NCBI GenBank assembly: GCA_040752005.1 | Contig: JBFMFX010000012.1 | Location: 43,400-107,399, forward strand | DNA: 64,000 bases | Source of the DNA: RBG-16-66-20 sp040752005 | GTDB taxonomy: Bacteria > Pseudomonadota > Gammaproteobacteria > Burkholderiales > SG8-39 | Reading direction: 5' to 3' | Part shown: piece by piece, positions 9,275-19,050 of the stretch | Layout of the letters: the number at the start of each line of letters is the position of its first letter | Numbering within the stretch: position 1 is the first letter of the stretch | Position numbers and translations under genes: made by a program | The notes under the pieces: model-generated | Database searches by the model: none | The model's input: the letters and a program-made list of their open reading frames with translations, nothing else | Told to the model about the DNA's origin: nothing

Positions 9275-9721
9275 GTGTCGCTGAAGGACCGCATCCAGGA
9301 AGACGTGAAGGCGGCGATGCGCGCGCGCGACGTCCGGCGCCTCGCGGCGCTGCGGCTGCTTGCGGCGGCGCTCAAGCAGAAGGAAGTGGACGAGCGCGTC
9401 GCGCTCGACGACGCCGCGGTGCTCGCGGTGATCGAGAGAATGATCCGGCAGCGGCGCGAGTCGGTCGCCCAGTTCGAGAAGGGCGGCCGCGCCGACCTCG
9501 CCGAGCAGGAGAAGTACGAGATCGAGGTGCTCGCGGCGTACCTGCCGCAGCCACTCGCCGAGGCGGAGATCGAGGCGGCGGTGGCCGCGGCAATCGCCGA
9601 GTCGGGCGCCGGCTCGGTGAAGGACATGGGCAAAGTCATGGGCCTGCTCAAGTCCCGCCTCGCGGGAAGGGCCGACATGGCGAAGGTGTCGGCTCTGGTG
9701 CGCTCGAAGCTCGGCGGCTGA
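9275..9721 (+). CDS. yqeY: GatB/YqeY domain-containing protein
   Basis: This 148-residue protein has the YqeY fold: LKDRIQEDVKAAMRARD at the N-terminus, RRESVAQFEKGGR in the middle and KDMGKVMG near the end. It resembles the tail domain of the GatB amidotransferase subunit and is thought to contact tRNA; its function is otherwise poorly defined. The start is GTG at 9275. It lies between rpsU and dnaG, its usual place in beta- and gammaproteobacteria. Confidence 0.9.
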   Translation: MSLKDRIQEDVKAAMRARDVRRLAALRLLAAALKQKEVDERVALDDAAVLAVIERMIRQRRESVAQFEKGGRADLAEQEKYEIEVLAAYLPQPLAEAEIEAAVAAAIAESGAGSVKDMGKVMGLLKSRLAGRADMAKVSALVRSKLGG

Positions 9722-9793
9722 GCAAGGCGCGGGCCGCGTTCTGCTGCGGGCCTTTTCGCGGGAGAATTTCCCCGTCCTCCGGATCCCGCGCCG

Positions 9794-11536
9794 GTGATAC
9801 CCGACAGCTTCAAGCAGGACCTCCTCAACCGCGTGGACATCGTGGAGGTCGTCTCGCGCCACGTGCCGCTCAAGAAGTCGGGCGCGAACTACCTCGGCCT
9901 TTGCCCCTTTCACAGCGAAAAGACGCCCTCCTTCACCGTCAGTCCGGCCAAGCAGTTCTATCACTGCTTTGGCTGCGGCGCGCACGGCAACGCGATCGGA
10001 TTCCTGATGGCCTATTCCAGCCTCGGCTACGTCGAGGCGGTGAAGGCGCTCGCCGATTCGGCCGGAATGAAGATGCCGGAATGGCAGCCGCGCTCGGCGG
10101 ACGCGGCGGCGCGCAGGCAGCGCGAGACCGACCTTCTGCCGGTCATGGAGCGGGCGATGGAGTTCTACCGCGCGGAGCTCAGGAAATCCCCGCGCGCGAT
10201 CGCCTACCTGAAGGGCAGGGGCGTCTCGGGCGAGATCGCGGCGCGCTACCGCATCGGCTACGCCCCGGCCGACTGGCAGGCGCTCAGGGCGGCTTTCGCC
10301 GACTATGACGACAGGGCGCTCGTGGCGGCCGGCCTCGTCGTCGAAAGCGAGGGCAGGCGCTACGACCGCTTCCGCGACCGCGTCATGTTCCCGATCCACA
10401 ACCTGCGCGGGGCGGTGGTCGGCTTCGGCGGCAGGGTGCTGGGCGAGGGCGAGCCCAAGTACCTCAACTCTCCAGAGACGCCTCTGTTCGAGAAGGGGCG
10501 AGAAGTGTACGGCCTCGCGCTGGCGCGCGAGGCGGTCCGCACCACCGGACGGGTGATCGTCGTCGAGGGCTACATGGACGTGCTCGCGCTGGCGCAGTTC
10601 GGCGTCGGCAACGCGGTCGCGACCCTCGGCACCGCGACCACCCCGGCGCACGTCATGCGGCTGCTTCGCCTCGCCGACGAGCTGGTGTTCTGCTTCGACG
10701 GCGACGCCGCCGGCCGCAAGGCAGCCTGGCGCGCGCTGGAGGTGAGCCTGCCGCTCGCCACGGACGCGAAAACAATCCGGTTCCTGTTCCTGCCGGAGGG
10801 CGAGGATCCGGACAGCTTCGTGCGCTCGCGCGGCAGGGAAGCGTTCGAGCGCCTGGTGCGCGAGGCGCAGACGCTGTCGGCGTTCCTGGTGGGCGAGCTG
10901 CAGGCCGGGCTCGATCTCGCGACCGCCGAAGGCCGCTCGCGGCTGGTCGCCAAGGCGGCGCCCCACCTGCAAAAGATCGCCGGGAGGGTGCTGCGGCTTC
11001 AGATTGGGCGCGAGATCGCGCGCCTTGCGGGCCTTGCGCCCGAGGACGTGGAGCGCCTCACCGCGGCGCCGGGCGCCACCACGCCGGCCTACGCGCGCGC
11101 TGCGCCTGCCCGCGCCGCGCCCGCGCTCGCTGCGACGCAGGAGCGGAACCTGCTGCGCTGTGTGCTGTCGAATCCGGCCCTTGCGGTGCGCATCGAACCG
11201 GATCTGCTCGATCCCGCGCTGCCGGAAACGGCGGTGCTGCGCGCGCTTGGCGAGGCGCCGCAGGAGGGGGCGCGCGGAGCCTTGCTCGTCGAGCGCTTTC
11301 AGGGCACGGCGTTCGAGGACGTCGTGGCCGAGGCGATGGCGGCGGCGATCGGCGCCGGGCTGGACGACAATGCCGCCGAAGAGGAGTTCCGCCAGATCAT
11401 GCTGGCGCTGCGCATCCGGCGCAAGAACGAGGAAATCCGCGCGCTCGCCGAGCGGGTGAAGGCTGAGCCCGCGCTCGCGGCCGAGCTCAATCGGCGCCTC
11501 AAGGAACTGCACGAGCTGAAGGCGCAAAGGGCTTGA
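9794..11536 (+). CDS. dnaG: DNA primase
   Basis: This 580-residue primase has an N-terminal CHC2 zinc finger (Cys37, His40, Cys58, Cys61). The TOPRIM core follows, with VEGYMDVLALAQFG and the acidic FCFDGDAAGRKA. The C-terminal region would bind the DnaB helicase. It makes RNA primers at the replication fork. The start is GTG at 9794. Its 3' end overlaps the presumed rpoD promoter, as in the classical rpsU-dnaG-rpoD arrangement. Confidence 0.96.
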   Translation: MIPDSFKQDLLNRVDIVEVVSRHVPLKKSGANYLGLCPFHSEKTPSFTVSPAKQFYHCFGCGAHGNAIGFLMAYSSLGYVEAVKALADSAGMKMPEWQPRSADAAARRQRETDLLPVMERAMEFYRAELRKSPRAIAYLKGRGVSGEIAARYRIGYAPADWQALRAAFADYDDRALVAAGLVVESEGRRYDRFRDRVMFPIHNLRGAVVGFGGRVLGEGEPKYLNSPETPLFEKGREVYGLALAREAVRTTGRVIVVEGYMDVLALAQFGVGNAVATLGTATTPAHVMRLLRLADELVFCFDGDAAGRKAAWRALEVSLPLATDAKTIRFLFLPEGEDPDSFVRSRGREAFERLVREAQTLSAFLVGELQAGLDLATAEGRSRLVAKAAPHLQKIAGRVLRLQIGREIARLAGLAPEDVERLTAAPGATTPAYARAAPARAAPALAATQERNLLRCVLSNPALAVRIEPDLLDPALPETAVLRALGEAPQEGARGALLVERFQGTAFEDVVAEAMAAAIGAGLDDNAAEEEFRQIMLALRIRRKNEEIRALAERVKAEPALAAELNRRLKELHELKAQRA

Positions 11537-11558
11537 AATTCAAGGAATCGGGTAAAAT
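11533..11558 (+). promoter_or_regulatory. rpoD: Candidate rpoD promoter
   Basis: TTGAAA (11533-11538), overlapping the dnaG stop, and TAAAAT (11553-11558) stand out in an AT-rich patch. The 14-bp spacing is short for sigma70, so either the -35 is not used or the box works alone. The rpoD ATG is 50 bases downstream. Confidence 0.35.
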
Positions 11559-11607
11559 TTAATGTTTTTCTCCGGAAAGGGATGTCCGGGGGCATTCGGG
11601 GGCGAGG

Positions 11608-13836
<2,229 letters not shown>

Positions 13837-13838
13837 AC

Positions 13839-13860
13839 AACAGGGTCAGGTCCCGATTTT
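13839..13860. repeat. AACAGGGTC-type short repeat downstream of rpoD
   Basis: AACAGGGTCAGGTCCC followed by GATTTT begins 2 bases after the rpoD stop. The first nine bases recur at 44613-44621 in the hemY/hemF terminator. Two partial copies are too few to define a family. Confidence 0.35.
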
Positions 13861-13879
13861 CCGGCAGGGGAAGACGAAG

Positions 13880-13902
13880 GGGCCGCGACACGCGGCCCTT
13901 TC
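13880..13902 (+). terminator. Rho-independent terminator after rpoD
   Basis: GGGCCGCG and CGCGGCCC form a perfect 8-bp GC stem with an ACA loop, followed by TTTCC. It lies 43 bases past the rpoD stop. The U tract is short. Confidence 0.65.
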
Positions 13903-13927
13903 CGTTTGCGGCGGTAGACTTCGCGCG

Positions 13928-14001
13928 GGGCCGGTAGCTCAGCCGGTCAGAGCAGGGGACTCATAATCCCTTGGTCGCTGGTTCGAATCCAGCCCGGCCC
14001 A
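13928..14001 (+). tRNA. tRNA-Ile2 (anticodon CAT, lysidine type); looks like tRNA-Met by anticodon
   Basis: The acceptor GGGCCGG pairs with CCGGCCC. The D stem is GCTC/GAGC, the anticodon stem GGGGA/TCCCT with loop CTCATAA (anticodon 13962-13964), and the T arm GCTGG/CCAGC. The run from the anticodon loop through TTGGTCGCTGG matches the minor isoleucine tRNA, whose C34 is changed to lysidine by TilS, rather than elongator Met. No CCA is encoded (ACTT follows), unlike the other two tRNAs here. The sapC frame enters this gene from the opposite strand. Confidence 0.9.
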
Positions 14002-14737
14002 CTTCCTGCGCCTGCGCCTTGCGGTCGAGCAGCCGTCCGAAGTTGTCGAGCGACAGGAGGTGCGCGTAGATGCGGCCGAGAATGCCCTTCTTCGCGAGGT
14101 TCTTGAGCTGGCTCGCGTTGAGGTGCTCGATTCTCGCTTCCGCGACGCGGTGCATGCCGGCGAGCTGCGCCGAGCCGCCCTTGTCGAATTTCGCCTGCGC
14201 GACGAAGGGCTCGAGCAGCGCGTAGTCGGCCAGGATCGCGCACATCTCGCGCGTGCGCTCCAGATCCACCTCGTACTCGGTGAGCATGCGCTCGATGTCC
14301 TTCCATTTCGCGAGCGGCTCGCCCTTGTCGTCGAACATCGGCTCGCCGGCGGCATCGTCGGCGTACGCCTTCTCGATGCAAATGAGCCGGTTCTGCTGCT
14401 CGACGTTGTTCAGGCGCACCTTCACCATGCAGAACGGAAACCGCCGCACGTAGGCCGGAACATAGACGCCGCGCCGCCAGCGCGCCCCGTCGAGATAGAG
14501 GTTCTCGCCGGCGGCGAAGCCGAGCACCGCCACCGGCGCAAAGGTCTTGCCCTCGTCGCCGCTCGTGAACACGATCGGGTAGTCGCGCGCCGCGTGGGCG
14601 AACTCGGTGTAGCTCACCGGGATCGCGTTGAGGGCGCGCGCGAACTCCGGGACCTCGCCCGGCGCAAGCAGCCGGACCTTCTGCTTGCGGTTGAGGGCGA
14701 CCACTTCCTTGTAGCCGAACGGCGGCGAAATCTGCAT
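13961..14737 (-). CDS. SapC family protein, 3' end reading antisense through tRNA-Ile2
   Basis: This 258-residue protein belongs to the SapC family. It has VVALNRKQKVRL near the start, IPVSYTEFAHAARDYPIVF, FPFCMVKVRLNN and a C-terminal SLDNFGRLLDRKAQ. The family is annotated as S-layer or peptide-transport related, but its role is not well established. The start is ATG at 14737, preceded by AAAAGGAGAC on its strand. The last 13 codons and the stop (TGA at 13963-13961) are antisense to the tRNA, giving a tail GRAGFEPATKGL. That tail is the usual translation of an antisense tRNA, so the ancestral stop has probably been lost. Confidence 0.82.
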   Translation of the reverse strand: MQISPPFGYKEVVALNRKQKVRLLAPGEVPEFARALNAIPVSYTEFAHAARDYPIVFTSGDEGKTFAPVAVLGFAAGENLYLDGARWRRGVYVPAYVRRFPFCMVKVRLNNVEQQNRLICIEKAYADDAAGEPMFDDKGEPLAKWKDIERMLTEYEVDLERTREMCAILADYALLEPFVAQAKFDKGGSAQLAGMHRVAEARIEHLNASQLKNLAKKGILGRIYAHLLSLDNFGRLLDRKAQAQEVGRAGFEPATKGL

Positions 14738-14816
14738 GGCGTCTCCTTTTCGTCTGCGATGATAGCCCGGACGGGGGCGTGCCGCGGGCCATCTCGCCGG
14801 TGCGGTGATTCTCCGG

Positions 14817-14822
14817 TAAAAT
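14817..14822 (+). promoter_or_regulatory. -10 box for tRNA-Ala
   Basis: TAAAAT lies 14 bases before the mature tRNA 5' end in a GC-rich region. No convincing -35 is visible. Confidence 0.45.
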
Positions 14823-14836
14823 TGCGCCCCTTCCGT

Positions 14837-14912
14837 GGGGTGGTAGCTCAGCTGGGAGAGCGCGGCGTTCGCAATGCCGAGGTCGAGGGTTCGATCCCCT
14901 TCCACTCCACCA
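14837..14912 (+). tRNA. tRNA-Ala (anticodon CGC)
   Basis: This is a 76-base cloverleaf with CCA encoded. The acceptor GGGGTGG pairs with CCACTCC and contains G3-U70, the alanine identity pair. The anticodon stem is CGGCG/TGCCG with loop TTCGCAA, giving anticodon CGC. It reads GCG, a frequent codon in this GC-rich genome. Confidence 0.93.
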
Positions 14913-14976
14913 CTCCCGCTTCCTGGCAAGGCAAACCCGCGCGCGTCGTTTGCCGCGGCGCGCGCCGCTGCCTTCA

Positions 14977-15834
14977 TCACGAGCCCGGCGCCTTTGCGGG
15001 CTGCGCGGCGGCGGCGATCAGCGCGCGGCGAATCTCCCTCAGCTTCGCCTTGACGCGGGAGGCGTTGTCCGCCCCCATGCGAATGAGGATCTTCTGGCCG
15101 GCAGAGCGCGTCTCGAGATCGGGGTCGGCGTACTCGTAGAGCACCTTGGGCCGGATCAGGCGTATCGGCGCGCCGACCTCTGGGGCGGCGAGCAGGTCGT
15201 CCATCGCCTCGATCAGCCGGTCGTTGAAGTGCCTGCCGGAATAGCCGAGCTCCTCGTAGGCGCGCTGAAAAAGCGGATAGAGCTGCACGTAGGCCTTCAC
15301 CAGCGCCTGCGCATCGAGCGATTCGAGCGCGCTCACGTACCGCGCGTAGCGCGCCGAGTTCTCCGGCGCGATCGCCGGCTGCTCGCCGCCCCCGCTCGCG
15401 CGAAAGCCGCCGGGCACGTCGTAGACCGGAAACACGCGCCGCGGGGCGCGCGCACGCGGCAGGTTGTCCACCGTGGCGACGATGCGCCGGACGATGCCGC
15501 TCGGGAACACGAGCTCGTTGAACGCCTTCGATCCCAGCAGCGTGGCGAGTGTCTGGCGCAGGAGCGAATCGCTCACGTCGAGCGACGGAAGCGGCACGGA
15601 GGGCTCGGCCGCCGGCAGCGGATGGCGGACCGCAGGGCCCGCCTCGCGCGGCGGGGCTTCGGCGGCAGGCGCTGCCGCCGGCGGAGGCACCGCGGCGGGT
15701 TTGCCAACAAACCAGGCGTAGTAGCCGCCAAGGAGCGCGACCAGCACGGCCGCCAGCGCCAGCACCCACGGTAGAAGCGAGGTCCGCGGCGCCTCGCGCA
15801 GGTGGTGCGGGCGATCCTGCGGGTCGGCGCGCAT
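14977..15834 (-). CDS. DUF3014 domain-containing membrane-anchored protein
   Basis: This 285-residue protein has a short N-terminal cytoplasmic part, one transmembrane helix (about 20-42, LPWVLALAAVLVALLGGYYAWF) and a Pro/Ala-rich linker (about 46-80). A soluble domain follows with FPSGIVRRIVATVDNLPRA, typical of DUF3014. The topology suggests a periplasmic domain. The function is unknown. It is the last gene of a minus-strand trio, 13 bases after the DUF2237 gene. Confidence 0.8.
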   Translation of the reverse strand: MRADPQDRPHHLREAPRTSLLPWVLALAAVLVALLGGYYAWFVGKPAAVPPPAAAPAAEAPPREAGPAVRHPLPAAEPSVPLPSLDVSDSLLRQTLATLLGSKAFNELVFPSGIVRRIVATVDNLPRARAPRRVFPVYDVPGGFRASGGGEQPAIAPENSARYARYVSALESLDAQALVKAYVQLYPLFQRAYEELGYSGRHFNDRLIEAMDDLLAAPEVGAPIRLIRPKVLYEYADPDLETRSAGQKILIRMGADNASRVKAKLREIRRALIAAAAQPAKAPGS

Positions 15835-15847
15835 CGGCGGCGCCCTT

Positions 15848-16237
15848 TCAGGACAGATCGAGCGCGTGGCGCTTCAGTTCGGCAAGCGGCACGATCGCAA
15901 GCGTTTCCTCGTGCGTCGCGGCAAGCACCACCGGCGGCGCGACACCGGCGTCGAGCGCTTCCTTCCAGCGGCCCGCGCACAGGCACCACTGATCGCCGGG
16001 CTTCAGGCCCGGAAAGCCGAACTGCGGCGCGGGCGTGCTGAGGTCGTTGCCGCGCGACTTCGAGAATTCGAGGAACTCCTTCGTCATGCGCGCGCAGACG
16101 GTGTGGATGCCGACGTCATCATAGCCGGTGTTGCAGCAGCCGTCGCGGTAAAACCCGGTCATCGGACGCACGCTACACGGGGCGAGCGGCTCGCCCAGCA
16201 CATTGAGCGCCCGCTGCGATTTCGTGCGCGCGCTCAT
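15848..16237 (-). CDS. DUF2237 family protein
   Basis: This 129-residue protein closely follows the DUF2237 pattern: NVLGEPLAPCS, TGFYRDGCCNTG, HTVCARMT, a DLSTP segment and PGDQWCLCAGRWKEA. The many conserved cysteines suggest metal or redox chemistry, but no function is established. The ATG at 16237 overlaps the upstream TPR gene's stop by 4 bp, so the two are translationally coupled. Confidence 0.85.
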   Translation of the reverse strand: MSARTKSQRALNVLGEPLAPCSVRPMTGFYRDGCCNTGYDDVGIHTVCARMTKEFLEFSKSRGNDLSTPAPQFGFPGLKPGDQWCLCAGRWKEALDAGVAPPVVLAATHEETLAIVPLAELKRHALDLS

Positions 16238-16563
16238 GGCGCGAGCTTCCTTTCGAGGCGCCTTGCGAACACGGTCATCTCCTTTTCCGCCTGCCGGTCG
16301 CCCTTGGCGCGCGCCGCCTCGATTCCCTTGCGCCACGCCTCGAGCGCTTCGCGGCCGCGCCCGGCTTCGGCGAGCGCGCGCCCGAGCAGCTTCCACGCCG
16401 CCGAGAACGTCGGGTCGCGCGTCACTGCCTCGGTCAACTCGCGCGCGGCGGCCGCCGGATCGCCCGCCTTGAGGTATTCCATCCCGAGCGAGTAGCGCAG
16501 CAGCGCGCCGTCGCGCGGGGTGCCGATCAGCTTCTCCAGGCTGGCGATCGCGGCCGATGCCAT
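16234..16563 (-). CDS. Small tetratricopeptide repeat protein
   Basis: This 109-residue protein is almost entirely two TPR units (about 22-55 and 56-90, the second with WKLLGRALAEAGRGREALEAW), flanked by short helices. It has no signal peptide. It is probably a cytosolic protein-binding adaptor. It leads the TPR-DUF2237-DUF3014 operon and diverges from ridA across 20 bp. Confidence 0.75.
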   Translation of the reverse strand: MASAAIASLEKLIGTPRDGALLRYSLGMEYLKAGDPAAAARELTEAVTRDPTFSAAWKLLGRALAEAGRGREALEAWRKGIEAARAKGDRQAEKEMTVFARRLERKLAP

Positions 16564-16569
16564 TTCGGC

Positions 16570-16579
16570 TAAGATTCTA
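16570..16579. promoter_or_regulatory. Overlapping divergent -10 boxes for the TPR gene and ridA
   Basis: TAAGATTCTA contains TAAGAT on the plus strand (16570-16575) and TAGAAT on the minus strand (16579 to 16574). The intergenic gap is 20 bp. Start sites would lie within about 2-5 bases of both start codons. Confidence 0.45.
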
Positions 16580-16583
16580 GGAC

Positions 16584-16961
16584 ATGAAGACCGCGGTGCA
16601 CACGCAGGACGCGCCCGCGGCGATCGGCACCTACTCGCAGGCGGTGCGCGCCGGGGACACGGTGTACCTCTCGGGCCAGATCGGCCTCGATCCGGCCACG
16701 ATGCAGCTCGTCGAGGGCGTGGACGCGCAGATCCACCGCGTGTTCCGCAACCTGGCCGCGGTGGCTGCGGCCGCGGGCTTGGGCCTGGAGCACGCGGTGC
16801 GCATGACGGTCTATCTCACCGACCTCGCGCATTTCGCGCGCGTGAACGAGATCATGGCCCAGTATTGCCGCGAGCCGTATCCGGCGCGCGCCGCCGTCGG
16901 CGTCGCCAGCCTGCCACGCGGCGCGCTGGTGGAGATCGACTGCATCCTGTACGCGAAGTGA
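16584..16961 (+). CDS. ridA: RidA family enamine/imine deaminase
   Basis: This 125-residue protein has the Rid signature: IGTYSQAVRAGDTVYLSGQIG at the N-terminus, and the substrate-binding Arg in YPARAAVGVASLPRGALVEID. It hydrolyses reactive 2-aminoacrylate-type intermediates from PLP enzymes. The stop overlaps the recG GTG start. Confidence 0.92.
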   Translation: MKTAVHTQDAPAAIGTYSQAVRAGDTVYLSGQIGLDPATMQLVEGVDAQIHRVFRNLAAVAAAAGLGLEHAVRMTVYLTDLAHFARVNEIMAQYCREPYPARAAVGVASLPRGALVEIDCILYAK

Positions 16962-19024
16962 AATCGCGGGCACGGCCCGCGCCGGCCCCGGGAGCGGCGC
17001 GCGGCCTTGCCGCGAAGCTCGAAAAGCTCGGCATCCGCTCGCGGGCGGAGCTCGCGTTTCATCTGCCGCTGCGCTACGAGGACGAGACCGCGCTCACGGC
17101 GCCCGAGCACGCGCCCGCGGGAAAGCCGGTGCTCGTCGAGGCGCGCGTGCAGCACGCCGAGGTCGCCACCCGGCCGCGGCGCCAGCTTCTCGTGCGCGCC
17201 GAAGGGCTGGTGCTTCGCTTTTTCAATTTCTACCCGAGCCAGTTGCAGGCGTTCCGGCGCGCCGCCGACGAAGGGCTGCTCGTGCGCGCCTATGGCGAGG
17301 TGCGCGCGGGGTTTTTCGGCGCCGAGATGGTGCACCCGCGCTGGCGCTTGGTCCGGGAAGGCGAGCCGCTCGCGGCCACGCTCACCCCGGTCTATCCGAC
17401 CACCGCCGGACTGGCGCAGGGCGTGCTGCGCAAGATGGTGCTGGAGGCGCTCGCCGCGGCGCCGCTCGAAGAAACGCTCCCGGAACGGTTCCTGCGCCGC
17501 TACGGGCTACCGGGGATCGCCGAGGCGGTGCGAACGCTGCACCAGCCGCCGCCGGAGGCCGACCGCGAGGCGCTCGCCGCCCGTACGCACCCGGCGTGGC
17601 GGCGGGTGAAATTCGACGAGCTGCTCGCGCAGCAGCTCTCGATGCGCATGGCCTACCGCGCGCGCCGCGAGCGCCGCGCCCCGGTGCTCGCGGGCGACGG
17701 GCCGCTCCTCCGCCGCTTTCTGGGCACGCTGCCGTTTCGCCTCACGCGCGCGCAGCGCCGCGCAATGGCCGAGATCCTCGCCGATCTGGCGCAGCCGCAT
17801 CCGATGCAGCGGCTGCTGCAGGGCGATGTCGGCAGCGGCAAGACGATCGTCGCGGCGATCGGCTGCCTCGCGGCGGTGGACGCGGGCTGGCAGGCGGCGG
17901 TGATGGCGCCGACCGAGATCCTCGCCGAACAGCACTTCCGCAAGTTCTCGGAGTGGCTGGCGCCGCTCGGCGTTCGCATCGCGTGGCTGCACGGGGCGCT
18001 CGGCGCGGCCGAAAAGCGCGCCGCGCTCGCCGCGCTCGCGACGGGCGAGGCGGCGATCGGCATCGGCACCCATGCGCTGATCGAGGAGGGCGCGGCGTTC
18101 GCGCGCCTCGGCCTCGCGGTGGTGGACGAGCAGCACCGTTTCGGCGTGCGCCAGCGGCTCGCGCTGCGGCGAAAGGGCGAGGGCGACCCCGCCGAGCCGC
18201 TGGTGCCGCACCAGCTCATGATGAGCGCGACGCCGATCCCGCGCACGCTCTCGATGACCTATTTCGCCGATCTCGACGTCTCGGTGGTGGACGAGATGCC
18301 GCCCGGCCGGCGGCCGGTCGCGACGCGCCTGGTCGCCGCCTCGCGCCGCGGCGAGGTGCTGGCGCGCATCCGCCAGGCGTGCGCGGCCGGCGAGCAGGCG
18401 TACTGGGTCTGCCCGGTGATCGAGCATTCGCGCGAAGGCGACCTGCAGACCGCGCTCGACACCCATGCGCGCCTTGCCGCCGAGCTGCGCGGCCTGAGCG
18501 TCGGGCTGGTGCACGGGCGCCTTGCGCCGGCGGAAAAGGCGGCGGTGATGGCGGAGTTCGCCGCCGGCCGCATCCAGCTCCTCGTGGCGACCACGGTGAT
18601 CGAGGTCGGGGTGGACGTGCCGAACGCGACGCTCATGGTGATCGAGCACGCCGAGCGCTTCGGCCTCGCGCAACTGCACCAGTTGCGCGGCCGCATCGGC
18701 CGCGGCGGGCGCGAGAGCGTGTGCATCCTGCTCTACGCCAATCCGCTCTCGGCCGCGGCGCGCGAGCGGCTGAAAATCATCTACGAATCGCGCGACGGCT
18801 TCGAGATCGCGCAGCGCGATCTCGCGCTGCGCGGCCCGGGCGAGTACCTCGGCGAGCGCCAGAGCGGCCTGCCGCTGCTGCGTTTTGCCGATCTCGCGGC
18901 CGACGAGCCGCTCGCGCGGGCGGCGCGCGAGGCGGCCGAGGAGCTGCTCGATGCCGACCCGGCGGCGGCGGCGCGCCACGTCGAGCGCTGGCTGGGGGCG
19001 CGCCGCGAGCTGGCGCGCGCCTGA
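16958..19024 (+). CDS. recG: ATP-dependent DNA helicase RecG
   Basis: This 688-residue protein has an N-terminal wedge/OB domain (about 1-240). The superfamily-2 helicase core has Walker A GDVGSGKT, the DEQHRFG box, MSATPIPRTLSM and QLHQLRGRIGRG. It reverses stalled forks and processes D-loops and R-loops. The start is GTG at 16958, overlapping the ridA stop, so the pair is likely translationally coupled. Confidence 0.96.
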   Translation: MKSRARPAPAPGAARGLAAKLEKLGIRSRAELAFHLPLRYEDETALTAPEHAPAGKPVLVEARVQHAEVATRPRRQLLVRAEGLVLRFFNFYPSQLQAFRRAADEGLLVRAYGEVRAGFFGAEMVHPRWRLVREGEPLAATLTPVYPTTAGLAQGVLRKMVLEALAAAPLEETLPERFLRRYGLPGIAEAVRTLHQPPPEADREALAARTHPAWRRVKFDELLAQQLSMRMAYRARRERRAPVLAGDGPLLRRFLGTLPFRLTRAQRRAMAEILADLAQPHPMQRLLQGDVGSGKTIVAAIGCLAAVDAGWQAAVMAPTEILAEQHFRKFSEWLAPLGVRIAWLHGALGAAEKRAALAALATGEAAIGIGTHALIEEGAAFARLGLAVVDEQHRFGVRQRLALRRKGEGDPAEPLVPHQLMMSATPIPRTLSMTYFADLDVSVVDEMPPGRRPVATRLVAASRRGEVLARIRQACAAGEQAYWVCPVIEHSREGDLQTALDTHARLAAELRGLSVGLVHGRLAPAEKAAVMAEFAAGRIQLLVATTVIEVGVDVPNATLMVIEHAERFGLAQLHQLRGRIGRGGRESVCILLYANPLSAAARERLKIIYESRDGFEIAQRDLALRGPGEYLGERQSGLPLLRFADLAADEPLARAAREAAEELLDADPAAAARHVERWLGARRELARA

Positions 19025-19050
19025 CGGCGCGGCCCTGCTATCCTCGGCGC

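Noticed and set aside
9723..9756. Possible terminator after yqeY (GGCC-rich hairpin followed by TTTT)
   Set aside because: The stem needs a bulge to pair and the arms do not match well, so the evidence is too weak for a feature.
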